Source of the DNA: Bradyrhizobium viridifuturi
GTDB lineage: Bacteria; Pseudomonadota; Alphaproteobacteria; Rhizobiales; Xanthobacteraceae
DNA: 64,000 nt
Assembly (NCBI RefSeq): GCF_001238275.1
Contig: NZ_LGTB01000044.1
Coordinates: 1-64,000 of the forward strand
Reading direction: 5' to 3'
The notes under the pieces are model-generated. The model searched no databases. It was not told where the DNA came from and saw only the letters and a program-made list of their open reading frames with translations. The translations under genes were made by a program, and so were the position numbers. Positions 35,653 through 44,236 of this stretch are shown in pieces. Numbering within the stretch: position 1 is the first letter of the stretch; each line of letters begins with the position of its first letter.

Positions 35653-35903
35653 CCCCTCAGCTGATCCTTGAAATCGCTGGATTTTTCGATGCAGGGCCGG
35701 TCGCCGGCGGTGCCGGTCCTATACTCGCCGGGCAGCTCCCGGCGAGGGCCGGCTGCGGCGCTGAGGTGCCGCTCGATGCGCTCCTGTAACACCGGTCAGA
35801 TAGATTCGCGGTTGCGTGGCCTGCCGGTTCGGCGCCGCCGATCGGAGGGGCAGCCGCTTTTCCTCAGCGCGCCGCCGCAAGCCTGCCCCACCCGGAGCTC
35901 CCG

Positions 35904-36278
35904 ATGATCTTTGCTAGCTACGCCTACCGTGCCGTCTCCAATTTCGTGTTCCTGGGGCTGGTCTATTTCACGCTGAACCTGCTGGAAAAATACGAGCAGC
36001 GCGCGACGGTCGCGATCCTGGTCCTGGTCTATGCGGTGATGCATGCGCTTTCCGGTCTGCGCTCGTTCTATTTCTTTCAGCGCATCGAGCGCCTCGAAGG
36101 CGAGACGCGGCGGCTGGCCGCAGCGGCCGGCGAGGGGCCCAATGCGAGCGCCTCGCGCAAGAAGATCGTCGCCGATGTCACCGAGCTCAGGCATGCCGGC
36201 GAGATCAAGTCCTACATCGACATCTTCTTCCTGGCGCTGGTGATCCTGCTCTGCGTCGCCAAGATCGTCGCCAGCTAG
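35904..36278 (+). CDS. Hypothetical membrane protein
   Basis: A 124-residue protein with three predicted helices: two near the N-terminus (FVFLGLVYFTLNLLEKYEQ and ATVAILVLVYAVMHALSG), a charged soluble part in the middle (RIERLEGETRRLAAAAGEG), and one near the C-terminus (YIDIFFLALVILLCVAKIVA). No family is recognised. Start: ATG at 35904 with GGAG 6 bases upstream. It follows the tRNA gene after 250 bases in which I see no other feature. It converges with the deacetylase gene at 36287, leaving 8 bases between. Confidence 0.65.
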   Translation: MIFASYAYRAVSNFVFLGLVYFTLNLLEKYEQRATVAILVLVYAVMHALSGLRSFYFFQRIERLEGETRRLAAAAGEGPNASASRKKIVADVTELRHAGEIKSYIDIFFLALVILLCVAKIVAS

Positions 36279-36286
36279 ATCGCGCG

Positions 36287-37660
36287 CTAGTCCTGCACGC
36301 GCTTGCCGGCCGCCGAGGCTTCGGCGCGCGGGGTGCGCTTGGCGACGTGAATCGATGCGTTGCTTGCAGCTGGCGGCGCGACGTGCATGGGCCCGCCGCG
36401 GCCTTTGCCATGAGCCGCCGCAGGGATCTGATGCGCGGCTTGCTTCGGATGCCTCGCCTGCCGCGCCGAGATCGCCTGTGCGCGCGGTGTGCCGGCGGCT
36501 GGAGCAGCCGCGCGCTGCGCGAGGCGTCGATTCGTCGCCGAGCGGGCCGCGAGCAGGGTCAGGTCCAGCGCTTCGGGAACGCGAAACACGTCGGCCGCCG
36601 GGATCGGCAATGTCGAGACCGGCGCGAGCTGCGCGACCTGCGGCTGCGGCCATGCCGTGCGGACCGGCACGCCGATCCGGGCGCGCTGGGCATGGTCGAG
36701 GATGTCGGCGTCACGCCAATCCAGATCGGCAAAGACAGGTGCCGGCAGCATCCGCGTCGCGGTGAAGACGAAGTTGGGGATTCTCGGCCAGCGCGTGGTC
36801 GCCACCGTCTCGGTCGGCGGATGCATGAACCATTGCTGTGGCTCAGTTGGCGTCGCCGGACGGTCAGGTTTCGCCGGCACGACGTGGACGATGCGGTAGC
36901 CGCGCTCTTTCAGCGTGTTGAGGATGCGCGGCAGCGCCGCCACCGTGCGCGGCTGGATGTCGTGCAGCAGCAGGATGCCCTTGTGCTTGGCTTCGATGCG
37001 CTGGATCGCGAGGTCGTAGACCCGCTGCGGCGAGATGTGGCGCCAGTCGTCGGCCGGGAAGTCGGCGCTCCAGACCTGGATGCCCTGCGACGCCAGATAG
37101 GCTTCCGGGATCTCGGCGCGCATCAGGCCGGGAATCCGGAAGAACGGCGCGAGCTTGCTCTTGTCACCGTTGAGCGCGGCGAGCGTCGAGGCGATGCCGT
37201 CGTCGACCTCCTGCTTCACCCGCTCGAGCGGCATCTTGTTCATCGTCAGCGGATGGTTCTGGCTGTGCGTGCCGACGGTATGGCCAGCCGCGATCAGCTT
37301 GCGCACGCCCTCCGGATTGAACCGGGCCTGGGAGCCGATCGTGAAGAAGGTCGCCTTGACGCACTGGCTGGCGAGGATGGCCAGCACCTGGTTGCTGTAT
37401 TTCGGCAACGGCCCGTCGTCGAAGGTCAGCACCACCTCGTGATCGGCGAGCGGCAGCGTCTCCGGATACTGCATGGTGCCGATCCGCGGATGCTCCTTGG
37501 GATCGACGACGATGGTCCGCGAGGTGCCGAGCGCGTTGGGGTTACCTGGGCAGTCCGCAGCTAGGGCGGCCTGCGGCGTCATGAAGGAGCAGCCCAGCAG
37601 TGCCGCGCCGATCACGGTCCGCGACCGCTTCTGGATCATCACCAGGACGTTTGCAATCAT
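36287..37660 (-). CDS. Secreted NodB-type polysaccharide deacetylase with long tail
   Basis: A 457-residue protein. After a signal peptide (ending QAALAADC), a NodB-homology domain covers about 65-270: motif 1 VVLTFDDGPLPKYSNQ (two Asp), motif 2 HTVGTHSQNHP (two His) and motif 3 FFRIPGL, with a later ILLLHDIQ. It removes acetyl groups from N-acetylglucosamine or other sugar polymers. The C-terminal 170 residues are rich in Ala, Pro and Arg and show no fold; they may bind the cell surface or another protein. Start: I use ATG at 37660, since an in-frame GTG at 37687 lacks support. The next deacetylase, 37757-38572, is a paralogue in the same orientation. Confidence 0.87.
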   Translation of the reverse strand: MIANVLVMIQKRSRTVIGAALLGCSFMTPQAALAADCPGNPNALGTSRTIVVDPKEHPRIGTMQYPETLPLADHEVVLTFDDGPLPKYSNQVLAILASQCVKATFFTIGSQARFNPEGVRKLIAAGHTVGTHSQNHPLTMNKMPLERVKQEVDDGIASTLAALNGDKSKLAPFFRIPGLMRAEIPEAYLASQGIQVWSADFPADDWRHISPQRVYDLAIQRIEAKHKGILLLHDIQPRTVAALPRILNTLKERGYRIVHVVPAKPDRPATPTEPQQWFMHPPTETVATTRWPRIPNFVFTATRMLPAPVFADLDWRDADILDHAQRARIGVPVRTAWPQPQVAQLAPVSTLPIPAADVFRVPEALDLTLLAARSATNRRLAQRAAAPAAGTPRAQAISARQARHPKQAAHQIPAAAHGKGRGGPMHVAPPAASNASIHVAKRTPRAEASAAGKRVQD

Positions 37661-37756
37661 CGCATCTCGGCCGCATTCCAAACGCACTGACGAATCCTTA
37701 AGGGCGGCCCCATGAATGCCGCCTTAACGGTCTGTAATCCAGCTTGGGTGCCGGGT

Positions 37757-38572
37757 TCAACGTGTCCGGTCAGACACGGTCTTCATCGCCGCCGGGACGA
37801 TGTGGACGATGTGATAATTATGCTCCTGCAGGTACCTTAGAAAGGCCGGAAGCATCTCGGCGGTCCGCATTTGCGGGTCATGCAGCAGGATAATTCCCTT
37901 GCGGTGGCCTTCGAGCCGCCCGGTGAGCAGCTTGAGTTCCTCCTCGGGGGTCATCTTGTTCCAATCGCTGGCCCAGAAATCGGCTCCGAACACCGCGATA
38001 CCGCGCTTTTCCAGGCGCCCGAGCAGCGCAGGTGTCGACTCGAAATAGGGGAACCGGAAGAACGGCGTGCTCGGGACCGTGCTGGCGGTGCCGCGCAGGG
38101 CCATCTGGACCGCTTCGATCCCTCGGTTGATGTTCGCCTCGGCCTGATCGAGCGGCATCTTGTTGAGATGCGGATGGTCCCAGGTGTGGTAGCCGATAGT
38201 GTGGCCGAGGCGGGCGATCTTGCGCACCATGTCGGGGTGATCAGCCGCGTTGCGGCCGACCATGAAGAAGGTGGCCTGCACGCATTCGGCGGCCAGCGCC
38301 GTCAGCACCTTGTCGGTGACACCGGGCGTCGGTCCGTCGTCGAAGGTCAGCACGACCTCGCCATCCCTGAGCGGCAGGGTCTGCGGGAAGCTCTTCAGCC
38401 CGACGCGCGGATAGGTCGCAGGATCGACCTCGAGCACACGCGAGGTGCCGAGCGCATCCTTGCGAAGGCATTCGGCGGCGTGCGCCGTGCCGAACAGCGC
38501 ACAAGGCGCGAGTGCGAGCAACGTCGCGATGACGTTCAGGATCGGTCGTGGTGCGCTCGACATATTTCTCAT
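37757..38572 (-). CDS. Secreted NodB-type polysaccharide deacetylase
   Basis: A 271-residue protein with a signal peptide (about 1-32, ending GTAHAAEC) and a NodB domain: VVLTFDDGPTPGVTDKVL, HTIGYHTWDHPHLNKM, FFRFPYFEST, and GIILLHDPQ near the end. Metal-binding and catalytic Asp and His residues are all in place. It lacks the long tail of its neighbour. Both proteins share the segment CxxDALGTSRxxxVDP just after the signal peptide, so they arose by duplication. They lie 96 bases apart on the same strand and are probably expressed together. Target polymer unknown. Confidence 0.9.
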   Translation of the reverse strand: MRNMSSAPRPILNVIATLLALAPCALFGTAHAAECLRKDALGTSRVLEVDPATYPRVGLKSFPQTLPLRDGEVVLTFDDGPTPGVTDKVLTALAAECVQATFFMVGRNAADHPDMVRKIARLGHTIGYHTWDHPHLNKMPLDQAEANINRGIEAVQMALRGTASTVPSTPFFRFPYFESTPALLGRLEKRGIAVFGADFWASDWNKMTPEEELKLLTGRLEGHRKGIILLHDPQMRTAEMLPAFLRYLQEHNYHIVHIVPAAMKTVSDRTR

Positions 38573-38655
38573 TGCACTGGCCCCCGCCGATTAGGTAATC
38601 CGGTCCGCATCAATCAAGCAGTTTTTCACCTCCTGTCAAACCGGCGAAACACGGC

Positions 38656-40077
38656 ATGGCCGAGAATATCGACGTTGCCGAACCCGCCGAGGCCGACCCG
38701 CTCGCCCGGATGCCGATGCGGGACGAGGAGGGCCAGCTCCGCCCGGAATTCGTCGAGGAGATCACCCGGGCGATCCATGCCGCCGACCGGCCGCTGCTGT
38801 GCGAGGTCGTGGCGGAACTGCACGAGGCGGACCTCGGCGACCTGATTGCGGCGCTGGAGCCGGACGACCGCGTCACCCTGGTCGAGATCACGGGCACCGA
38901 TTTCGACTTCTCGGCGCTCAACGAGGTCGACGAGACGGTCCGCGAGGAAATCCTTGAGGAACTCGAGCCGGAGACGGTCGCGGAGGGCGTCCGCGAGCTC
39001 GAATCCGATGACGCCGTCGAGCTCCTGGAAAGCCTCGACGAGGAGGACCAGGAAGAGATCCTGGAAAAGCTGCCGGCGGCCGAGCGCGAGGACATCGAGC
39101 GCAGCCTGCTGTATCCGGAGAATTCCGCCGGCCGGCGGATGCAGACCGAGTTCATCGCAGTCCCGCCGGACTGGAAGGTCGGGCAGGCGATCGACTACAT
39201 GCGCGATACGCCCGATCTGCCCGATCGATTTTACGAGATCTATGTGGTCGATGCCGACAAGCATCTGCTGGGCGCGGTGCCGCTCGACGTGCTGCTGCGC
39301 ACGCGCCGCCCGGTTCCGATCGCGGACCTGATCGACGAGGACCGTCGCCGGGTCTCCGCGCTGGAGGACCAGGAAGAAGTCGCGCGGATGTTCGGCAAGT
39401 ACAATCTGGTCGCAGCGCCCGTGGTCGACACCATTGACCGGCTGGTCGGCGTGATCACCATCGACGACGTCGTCGACGTGATCGAGGAGGAGGCCGACGA
39501 GGACCTCAAGGCGCTCGGCGGCGTCACCCATCCCGAAGAGCTGTCCGACACGGTCTGGACCATCGCCCGCGGCCGCTTCAACTGGCTGCTGGTCAATCTC
39601 GCCACCGCGTTCCTGGCCTCGTCGGTGCTCGGCCTGTTCGAAGGCCAGCTCGAGAAAATGGTGGCGCTCGCGGTGCTGGCGCCGATCGTGGCGAGCCAGG
39701 GCGGCAATGCCGCGACCCAGACCATGACGGTCGCGGTGCGCGCGCTCGCCACCCGCGAGCTCGGTGCGTTCAACGCCATGCGCGTGGTGCTGCGCGAGAC
39801 CATGGTCGGTCTCGTCAACGGCATCGCCTTTGCGGTGATCACCGGCATCGCCGCGGTGGCCTGGTTCAAGATCCCGGGCCTTGGCGTCGTGATCGGGCTT
39901 GCGATCATCTGCAACCTGGTTGCCGGCGCGCTCGGCGGCATCCTGATTCCGATGGTGCTGGAACGGGTGCGCGCCGATCCTGCGGTCGCCTCCGGCACCT
40001 TCGTCACGACCGTCACCGACGTGGTCGGCTTCTTCTCGTTTCTCGGCATCGCCACGTTGTGGTTCGGGCTGAAATAG
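38656..40077 (+). CDS. mgtE: Magnesium transporter MgtE
   Basis: A 473-residue MgtE. The domains are in the usual order: an acidic N-domain (about 20-150, with many Glu/Asp that sense magnesium), two CBS domains (about 155-290, with a pair ending in VVDVIEEEADED), a connecting helix, and five membrane helices (about 315-473). The pore sequence has QGGNAATQTM. It moves Mg2+ inward and closes when the cytosol holds enough of it. No M-box riboswitch is visible before the gene, which starts at ATG 38656. It is a single-gene unit divergent from the deacetylase pair. Confidence 0.93.
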   Translation: MAENIDVAEPAEADPLARMPMRDEEGQLRPEFVEEITRAIHAADRPLLCEVVAELHEADLGDLIAALEPDDRVTLVEITGTDFDFSALNEVDETVREEILEELEPETVAEGVRELESDDAVELLESLDEEDQEEILEKLPAAEREDIERSLLYPENSAGRRMQTEFIAVPPDWKVGQAIDYMRDTPDLPDRFYEIYVVDADKHLLGAVPLDVLLRTRRPVPIADLIDEDRRRVSALEDQEEVARMFGKYNLVAAPVVDTIDRLVGVITIDDVVDVIEEEADEDLKALGGVTHPEELSDTVWTIARGRFNWLLVNLATAFLASSVLGLFEGQLEKMVALAVLAPIVASQGGNAATQTMTVAVRALATRELGAFNAMRVVLRETMVGLVNGIAFAVITGIAAVAWFKIPGLGVVIGLAIICNLVAGALGGILIPMVLERVRADPAVASGTFVTTVTDVVGFFSFLGIATLWFGLK

Positions 40078-40171
40078 GCCGGCGCCCGAGGGCCGGTTTA
40101 TCGTTAATCGCGCCTTAACGGGGTTGGCGGATGATGCTCCTATCTCCAAAGGGGCCATCACGGGGGCCATC

Positions 40172-40492
40172 ATGCAGCGGTTGCGGCTCAAGGCGGACGG
40201 ACGGATCGTCGAATTGCGCGACGGGCAGGAAATCCCGCTCGTGCCCGCACACCCGGCCGAGGTGGCGATGCACCCTGCGGTCGCGCGACCCGCGGTGCGG
40301 GATCTGCGCCGCCGCGCCCAGCTCACCCAGCTCGAATTCGCCGCCAAGCTCGGCGTACCCGTGGAAACCATCCGCAACTGGGAGCAGGGCAAGCGCGCGC
40401 CGCGGGGACCCGCTCGCGCGCTGCTCGCCGTGATCGCGCATTCGCCGGAAACCGTGTTCGCCGCTCTGTCGAGCGAGCCGACCGCCGCTTGA
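40172..40492 (+). CDS. Helix-turn-helix (XRE/antitoxin-like) protein
   Basis: A 106-residue protein with a helix-turn-helix of the Cro/HigA kind in the C-terminal half: RRRAQLTQLEFAAKLGVPVETIRNWEQGKRAPRGPARALLAVI. Its N-terminal 45 residues form a short beta-rich part (LRLKADGRIVELRDGQEIPLV). This layout is the same as the HigA/MqsA-like antitoxins, but no toxin gene is beside it, so it is an orphan. Start: ATG at 40172, with GGGGG upstream; a TTG at 40124 would add 16 residues. Confidence 0.7.
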   Translation: MQRLRLKADGRIVELRDGQEIPLVPAHPAEVAMHPAVARPAVRDLRRRAQLTQLEFAAKLGVPVETIRNWEQGKRAPRGPARALLAVIAHSPETVFAALSSEPTAA

Positions 40493-40563
40493 GCGGGTAG
40501 GGCGTTCTTCGCCATCATTGTCAGCGAATAGATCGCGCCAACGCGCCACATTCGCCGCCGTCG

Positions 40564-40581
40564 TCCTGGCGAAAGCCAGGA
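40564..40581. repeat. Short palindromic repeat with GAAA loop
   Basis: TCCTGGC and GCCAGGA form a 7-base-pair stem closed by GAAA. It matches the second common type of Bradyrhizobium intergenic repeat and lies between the HTH gene and the arsenic cluster. Confidence 0.6.
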
Positions 40582-40622
40582 TCGATAACCATGCAGGGGA
40601 CAGCGGCCCCAGTGATCGGCGT

Positions 40623-41165
40623 TCAGCCGCAGCAAGGCTGCTTGGCCTTTGGAGCGCAGCAGGATTGCTGTTCCTGCAGCCACCGGTCGCGGGGCTTGCA
40701 GCTCGACGGACGCGCCGAGAGATAGACGCAGATCGCGGTGTCGCCGACGTCCATGCGCTCCGCGCGATAGATTTGCATCGGCCGCACGCCGTCGCTCACC
40801 TCAAAGGTCAGCTTGGCCTGCGGATCGAAGCCGACCGCTTCGTCGACCTTGCGGATGATTGCGAGGAACTTGCCGGCCGGCATATGGCCGCGGTTTTCCT
40901 CCTCGATGTCCCAGAGTTGAATGAAGGTCTCGCTCCAGCTCTCGGGGTTCGCGCCGCAATCGAGTCCTCTGAACGAACCGGTCTTGACCTCGGTCACGTG
41001 GTAGCTGGGGCGGACGTCCCGGCCGTCGTAGCTGAAGATCAGCTGCTTTTCCTTGTGCGCCTCGAGGCCGGAAAGCAGCGCTTCGGATGAGAGCTCGTCT
41101 ACCGGAAGCAGGGCGCCGACGATCGATCGGGTATTGGCAAGCGTGTTCACGGCTGCTATCCTCAT
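40623..41165 (-). CDS. DUF6428-like protein of arsenic operons
   Basis: A 180-residue soluble protein that looks like DUF6428, a family seen beside arsR genes. The middle region reads YHVTEVKTGSFRGLDCGANPESWSETFIQLWD, typical for it. The C-terminus ends in a cysteine-rich tail, SCCAPKAKQPCCG, with two vicinal pairs. That tail resembles the CC-containing tail of the ArsI-like protein at 17059 and could bind trivalent arsenic. Start: ATG at 41165, one base from the dyad at 41166. It is divergent from arsR, so both may be under ArsR control. Its biochemical role is unknown. Confidence 0.75.
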   Translation of the reverse strand: MRIAAVNTLANTRSIVGALLPVDELSSEALLSGLEAHKEKQLIFSYDGRDVRPSYHVTEVKTGSFRGLDCGANPESWSETFIQLWDIEEENRGHMPAGKFLAIIRKVDEAVGFDPQAKLTFEVSDGVRPMQIYRAERMDVGDTAICVYLSARPSSCKPRDRWLQEQQSCCAPKAKQPCCG

Positions 41166-41181
41166 TTCAATGATTATTGAA
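41166..41181. promoter_or_regulatory. Probable ArsR operator
   Basis: TTCAATGATTATTGAA is a perfect dyad (TTCAAT, 4-base spacer, ATTGAA) in the 34-base gap between the divergent DUF6428-like gene and arsR. An ArsR repressor bound here would cover both promoters. Confidence 0.7.
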
Positions 41182-41199
41182 TTGTAGGATTATCGAAAG

Positions 41200-41559
41200 A
41201 TGGACGAGCGTCAAGCCCGAACCGCCTTCGCCGCGCTGTCGCAGGAAACGCGGCTGCGGATCGTGCGGTTGCTGGTGCAGGCGGGTCCCGACGGAATGGC
41301 GGCAGGGGCGATCGCCGAGGCGGTCGCAGCGTCGCCGTCCAACGTGTCCTTTCATCTGAAGGACCTCGAGCATGCCGGCTTGATCGCGCCGCGCCGTGAG
41401 GCGCGTTCGATCATCTATTCGGCGGATTTCACCGGCTTGAGCGATCTCATCGCCTTCCTGATGAAGGATTGCTGCGCCGGCCACCCGGAAATCTGCGTTC
41501 CGGCGCTCGCCGATGCCCAGTGCCGGCCCTCCACGGCCAAGAAGAAGGCGCGGGCCTGA
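41200..41559 (+). CDS. arsR: ArsR-family arsenic-responsive repressor
   Basis: A 119-residue ArsR/SmtB-type regulator. The winged helix is at about 10-75 (QETRLRIVRLLVQAG, then SNVSFHLKDLEHAGLI). The ELCVCDL sensor of E. coli ArsR is absent: the helix there reads AAGAIAEAVAAS. In its place the C-terminus has Cys91 and Cys92 (KDCCAGHPEIC), Cys99 and Cys108, which match the C-terminal As(III) site type known from other proteobacterial ArsR proteins. Start: ATG at 41200 with GAAAGA close upstream. It overlaps the next gene by TGATG. Confidence 0.9.
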   Translation: MDERQARTAFAALSQETRLRIVRLLVQAGPDGMAAGAIAEAVAASPSNVSFHLKDLEHAGLIAPRREARSIIYSADFTGLSDLIAFLMKDCCAGHPEICVPALADAQCRPSTAKKKARA

Positions 41560-42244
41560 TGAGGGAGTTCGACCTGCCACGACGCCTTGCGGCCGAGGGC
41601 TTGGTACGTTGCTGCTGGTCGCGACCGTCGTCGGCTCCGGCATCATGGCCGAGACCCTGACCAAGGACGTCGCATTGGCGCTGCTCGGCAACACGCTTCC
41701 GACCGGCGCCATTCTGGTGGTGCTGATCACGATCCTTGGGCCGGTATCCGGTGCGCACTTCAATCCGGCGGTCACGCTGGTGTTCACGCTCAAGGGCGAG
41801 CTTCGTCCGCCGCACGCCGCGCAGTACATCGCGGCACAAGTGCTCGGGGGAATCCTGGGCGCAATCATCGCACATGCCATGTTCGGCCTGCCCCTCCTGG
41901 AGTTCTCCGCAAAGGCAAGGACGGGATTTCCGCAGTGGTTTGCGGAATTCGTTGCAGCGTTCGGACTGGTCGCAACGATCATCGGTGGCCTCCGCTTTCG
42001 CGAGGCCGCGATTCCATGGCTGGTCGGGCTCTATATCACTGCCGCATACTGGTTCACCGCATCAACATCCTTCGCCAATCCGGCGGTCGCGATCGCGCGA
42101 TCATTCACCGACACGTTTTCCGGCATCCGCGCGCAGGACCTGCCGGGCTTCATCGTCGCCGAAGTTTTGGGAGCGATCGTCGCGCTCGCATTCATGACGT
42201 GGCTCCTGCGGGGCGCGGAACCGACAAAGGAAGCAATCCGATGA
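41559..42244 (+). CDS. aqpS: Aquaporin-type arsenite channel AqpS-like (frame-broken)
   Basis: About 229 residues when corrected. It is an aquaglyceroporin with six helices and two NPA boxes, HFNPAVTLVF and SFANPAVAIAR. In Sinorhizobium meliloti, AqpS in an arsR-aqpS-arsC operon lets arsenite flow out after ArsC reduces arsenate, and the gene order here is the same. The frame breaks near 41602: MREFDLPRRLAAEGL continues as GTLLLVATVVGSGIMAETL only if one G is added to the GG before TACG. The rest of the frame is open to 42244. It overlaps arsR at 41559 and arsC at 42241. Confidence 0.87.
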
Positions 42245-42663
42245 CGATCACGATCTATCACAATCCCGATTGCGGGACCTCGCGTAACACCCTGGCGATG
42301 ATCCGACAGAGCGGGGAGGAGCCCGAGATCGTCGAATATCTCAAGAATCCTCCCTCGCGCGACAAGCTTGTCTCGCTGATCGCTGCCATGGGCATGACAC
42401 CGCGTGCGCTGCTCCGCGAGAAGGGCACGCCCTTCGCCGCGCTCGATCTCGGCAATCCGAAATGGAGCGACGACGAGCTGATCGATTTCATGATGGCGCA
42501 TCCGATCCTGATCAACCGGCCGATCGTGGTCTCGCCGAAGGGCGCGAAACTGTGCCGGCCGTCCGAAGCTGTCCTTGACCTTCTCGCCACCGATATCGGC
42601 CAGTTCGTCAAGGAAGACGGCGAAGTGGTATCGCCCAAGACGCCGGGTGCGCGCGCCGGATGA
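42241..42663 (+). CDS. arsC: Arsenate reductase, glutaredoxin-dependent type
   Basis: A 140-residue ArsC of the E. coli plasmid R773 type, which reduces arsenate to arsenite with glutathione and glutaredoxin. Catalytic Cys11 lies in HNPDCGTSRN, and Arg residues that bind arsenate are near positions 60, 94 and 107 (the IVVSPKGAKLCRPSE region). Length and C-terminal layout are normal. It overlaps the upstream channel gene and the downstream MFS gene by ATGA each. The pathway is therefore: arsenate in, reduced by ArsC, then arsenite out by AqpS or the MFS protein. Confidence 0.93.
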   Translation: MTITIYHNPDCGTSRNTLAMIRQSGEEPEIVEYLKNPPSRDKLVSLIAAMGMTPRALLREKGTPFAALDLGNPKWSDDELIDFMMAHPILINRPIVVSPKGAKLCRPSEAVLDLLATDIGQFVKEDGEVVSPKTPGARAG

Positions 42664-43823
42664 GCCGCCGCGCCGATAACCTGCTGATCGTCGCGCTCGG
42701 CACCACGCAAACCCTTGCCTGGGCGTCGAGCTACTATCTGCCCGCGATTCTCGCGGACCCGATCGCGCGAGATCTCGGCATATCGACGAACTGGCTGTTC
42801 GCCGCGTTTTCGATGGCGCTGGTGATTTCCGGATTGCTCGGTCCGCGCGTCGGCCGCCAGATCGACCGCATGGGCGGGCGCGAAGTGCTCTGCGCGTCCA
42901 ACCTTATTCTGGCGTCCGGGCTGATCCTGCTTGGGCTTGCGCAGGGCGGTGTGCTGATGGCAGTGAGCTGGCTACTGCTCGGCGTCGGCATGGGCCTTGG
43001 TCTGTACGATGCGGCCTTCGCTGCGCTCGGGCGCATCTATGGCGACACCGCGCGCCGCTCCATCACCGGCATCACCTTGATCGCAGGGTTTGCCAGCACG
43101 ATCGGCTGGCCGCTCAGCGCGTGGGGCCTCTCAACCATCGGCTGGCGCTGGACCTGCTTCGGCTGGGCGGCTGCACATGTTCTGATTTGCTTGCCGCTCA
43201 ATGGCCTCCTGATCCCCAGGCTGAAGCGAGAACACCGGATCACGGCGGATGCAGCCAACCCGCATATCCCGATCGACCGTGCGATGGTGTTGCTTGCCTT
43301 TGCCTTCGCGGCGGCCTGGAGCGTCACGTCGGCGATGGCCGTGCATTTGCCCCGCATTCTGGAATCACTCGGCGCGACGCAGCCGCAGGCGATCGCGGCG
43401 GGCGCATTGATCGGCCCGGCGCAGGTGGCGGCGCGGATTGTCGAAGCGAGCCTGCTCAAGCGCTTCCACCCGCTGTGGTCGGCGAGATTGGCCTGCATCA
43501 CGCATCCGCTGGGTGCGTGCGTCATCGGCCTGTTTGGCGGTGGCTTCGCGGGAGTCTTCGCTCTGTTGCACGGTGCCGGAAATGGAATCCTGACGATTGC
43601 GCGCGGCACGCTGCCGCTGGCGATCTTCGGTCCGAAGGACTACGGCTACCGCCTGGGGCTGCTCGGTGCACCGTCGCGGCTGTCCCAGGCCATCGCACCG
43701 CTGGTTTTCGGTTTCCTGATCTCGCCGCTCGGCGGCTACACGCTGGCAGTCACATCGGCACTCAGCGTGGCCGCGCTTCTGGCGCTGTTCGCACTCAAGG
43801 CCGAGCCGAAGACCCCATCATAG
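42660..43823 (+). CDS. Major facilitator transporter of the arsenic operon
   Basis: A 387-residue MFS protein with about twelve helices. It starts MSRRADNLLIVALGTTQTLAWASSYYLPAIL and has the loop motif GPRVGRQIDRMGGREVL between helices 2 and 3. Its place directly after arsC (4-base overlap) and the lack of an arsB or acr3 gene suggest that it exports arsenite or an organoarsenical, like the MFS-type ArsK or ArsJ exporters. Neither identity can be proved from the sequence. Start: ATG at 42660. It closes the arsR-aqpS-arsC operon. Confidence 0.75.
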   Translation: MSRRADNLLIVALGTTQTLAWASSYYLPAILADPIARDLGISTNWLFAAFSMALVISGLLGPRVGRQIDRMGGREVLCASNLILASGLILLGLAQGGVLMAVSWLLLGVGMGLGLYDAAFAALGRIYGDTARRSITGITLIAGFASTIGWPLSAWGLSTIGWRWTCFGWAAAHVLICLPLNGLLIPRLKREHRITADAANPHIPIDRAMVLLAFAFAAAWSVTSAMAVHLPRILESLGATQPQAIAAGALIGPAQVAARIVEASLLKRFHPLWSARLACITHPLGACVIGLFGGGFAGVFALLHGAGNGILTIARGTLPLAIFGPKDYGYRLGLLGAPSRLSQAIAPLVFGFLISPLGGYTLAVTSALSVAALLALFALKAEPKTPS

Positions 43824-43951
43824 ATCTCCACCATGCGACCGCGGCGGCGCGAGCGAGCTTCCGGCACAGCGTCATGGGGCTTGCCAGGATAGCCATTTAG
43901 CCGTTTTAATCGAGGGATTGCAGCACGCTATTTTTGAACCGTGGATTTCCA

Positions 43952-44161
43952 ATGAACGCCATCGAGCAGATCATTGCCGGCTATGTATCGTTGAAGAACC
44001 GTCAAGCGCTGCAGGACCTCAGGGACCACCGCCAACGGCTGTTGGACGGTGTTCAAGCACACAGCGTCCCAGGCTTCAGGCCATCGGTCGTGAATGACAC
44101 GCTCCGCGAGGAGATCGAGCTCATCGAGGCCGCCTTGGCTCGCTTCGACGAGGACGCATAG
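43952..44161 (+). CDS. Hypothetical 69-residue protein
   Basis: A small helical protein (MNAIEQIIAGYVSLKNRQAL, then LRDHRQRLLDGVQAHSVPGF, then LREEIELIEAALARF). Two long helices separated by a short turn could form a hairpin or coiled coil. It has no membrane segment or cysteine. I do not recognise it. Start: ATG at 43952; the upstream TTG at 43934 is not preferred. It stands between the arsenic operon and the DoxX gene; no function is apparent. Confidence 0.55.
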   Translation: MNAIEQIIAGYVSLKNRQALQDLRDHRQRLLDGVQAHSVPGFRPSVVNDTLREEIELIEAALARFDEDA

Positions 44162-44236
44162 TTTGCGACCGCGGCGCAAGCCCGGCTGATCATCACTATT
44201 CTGGGATTGCGACAGACGACTCCTTGGGAGGTGCTC

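Noticed and set aside
40172..40492. Toxin-antitoxin pair
   Set aside because: The HTH protein looks like an antitoxin, but neither neighbour is a toxin; the flanks are mgtE and the DUF6428-like gene.
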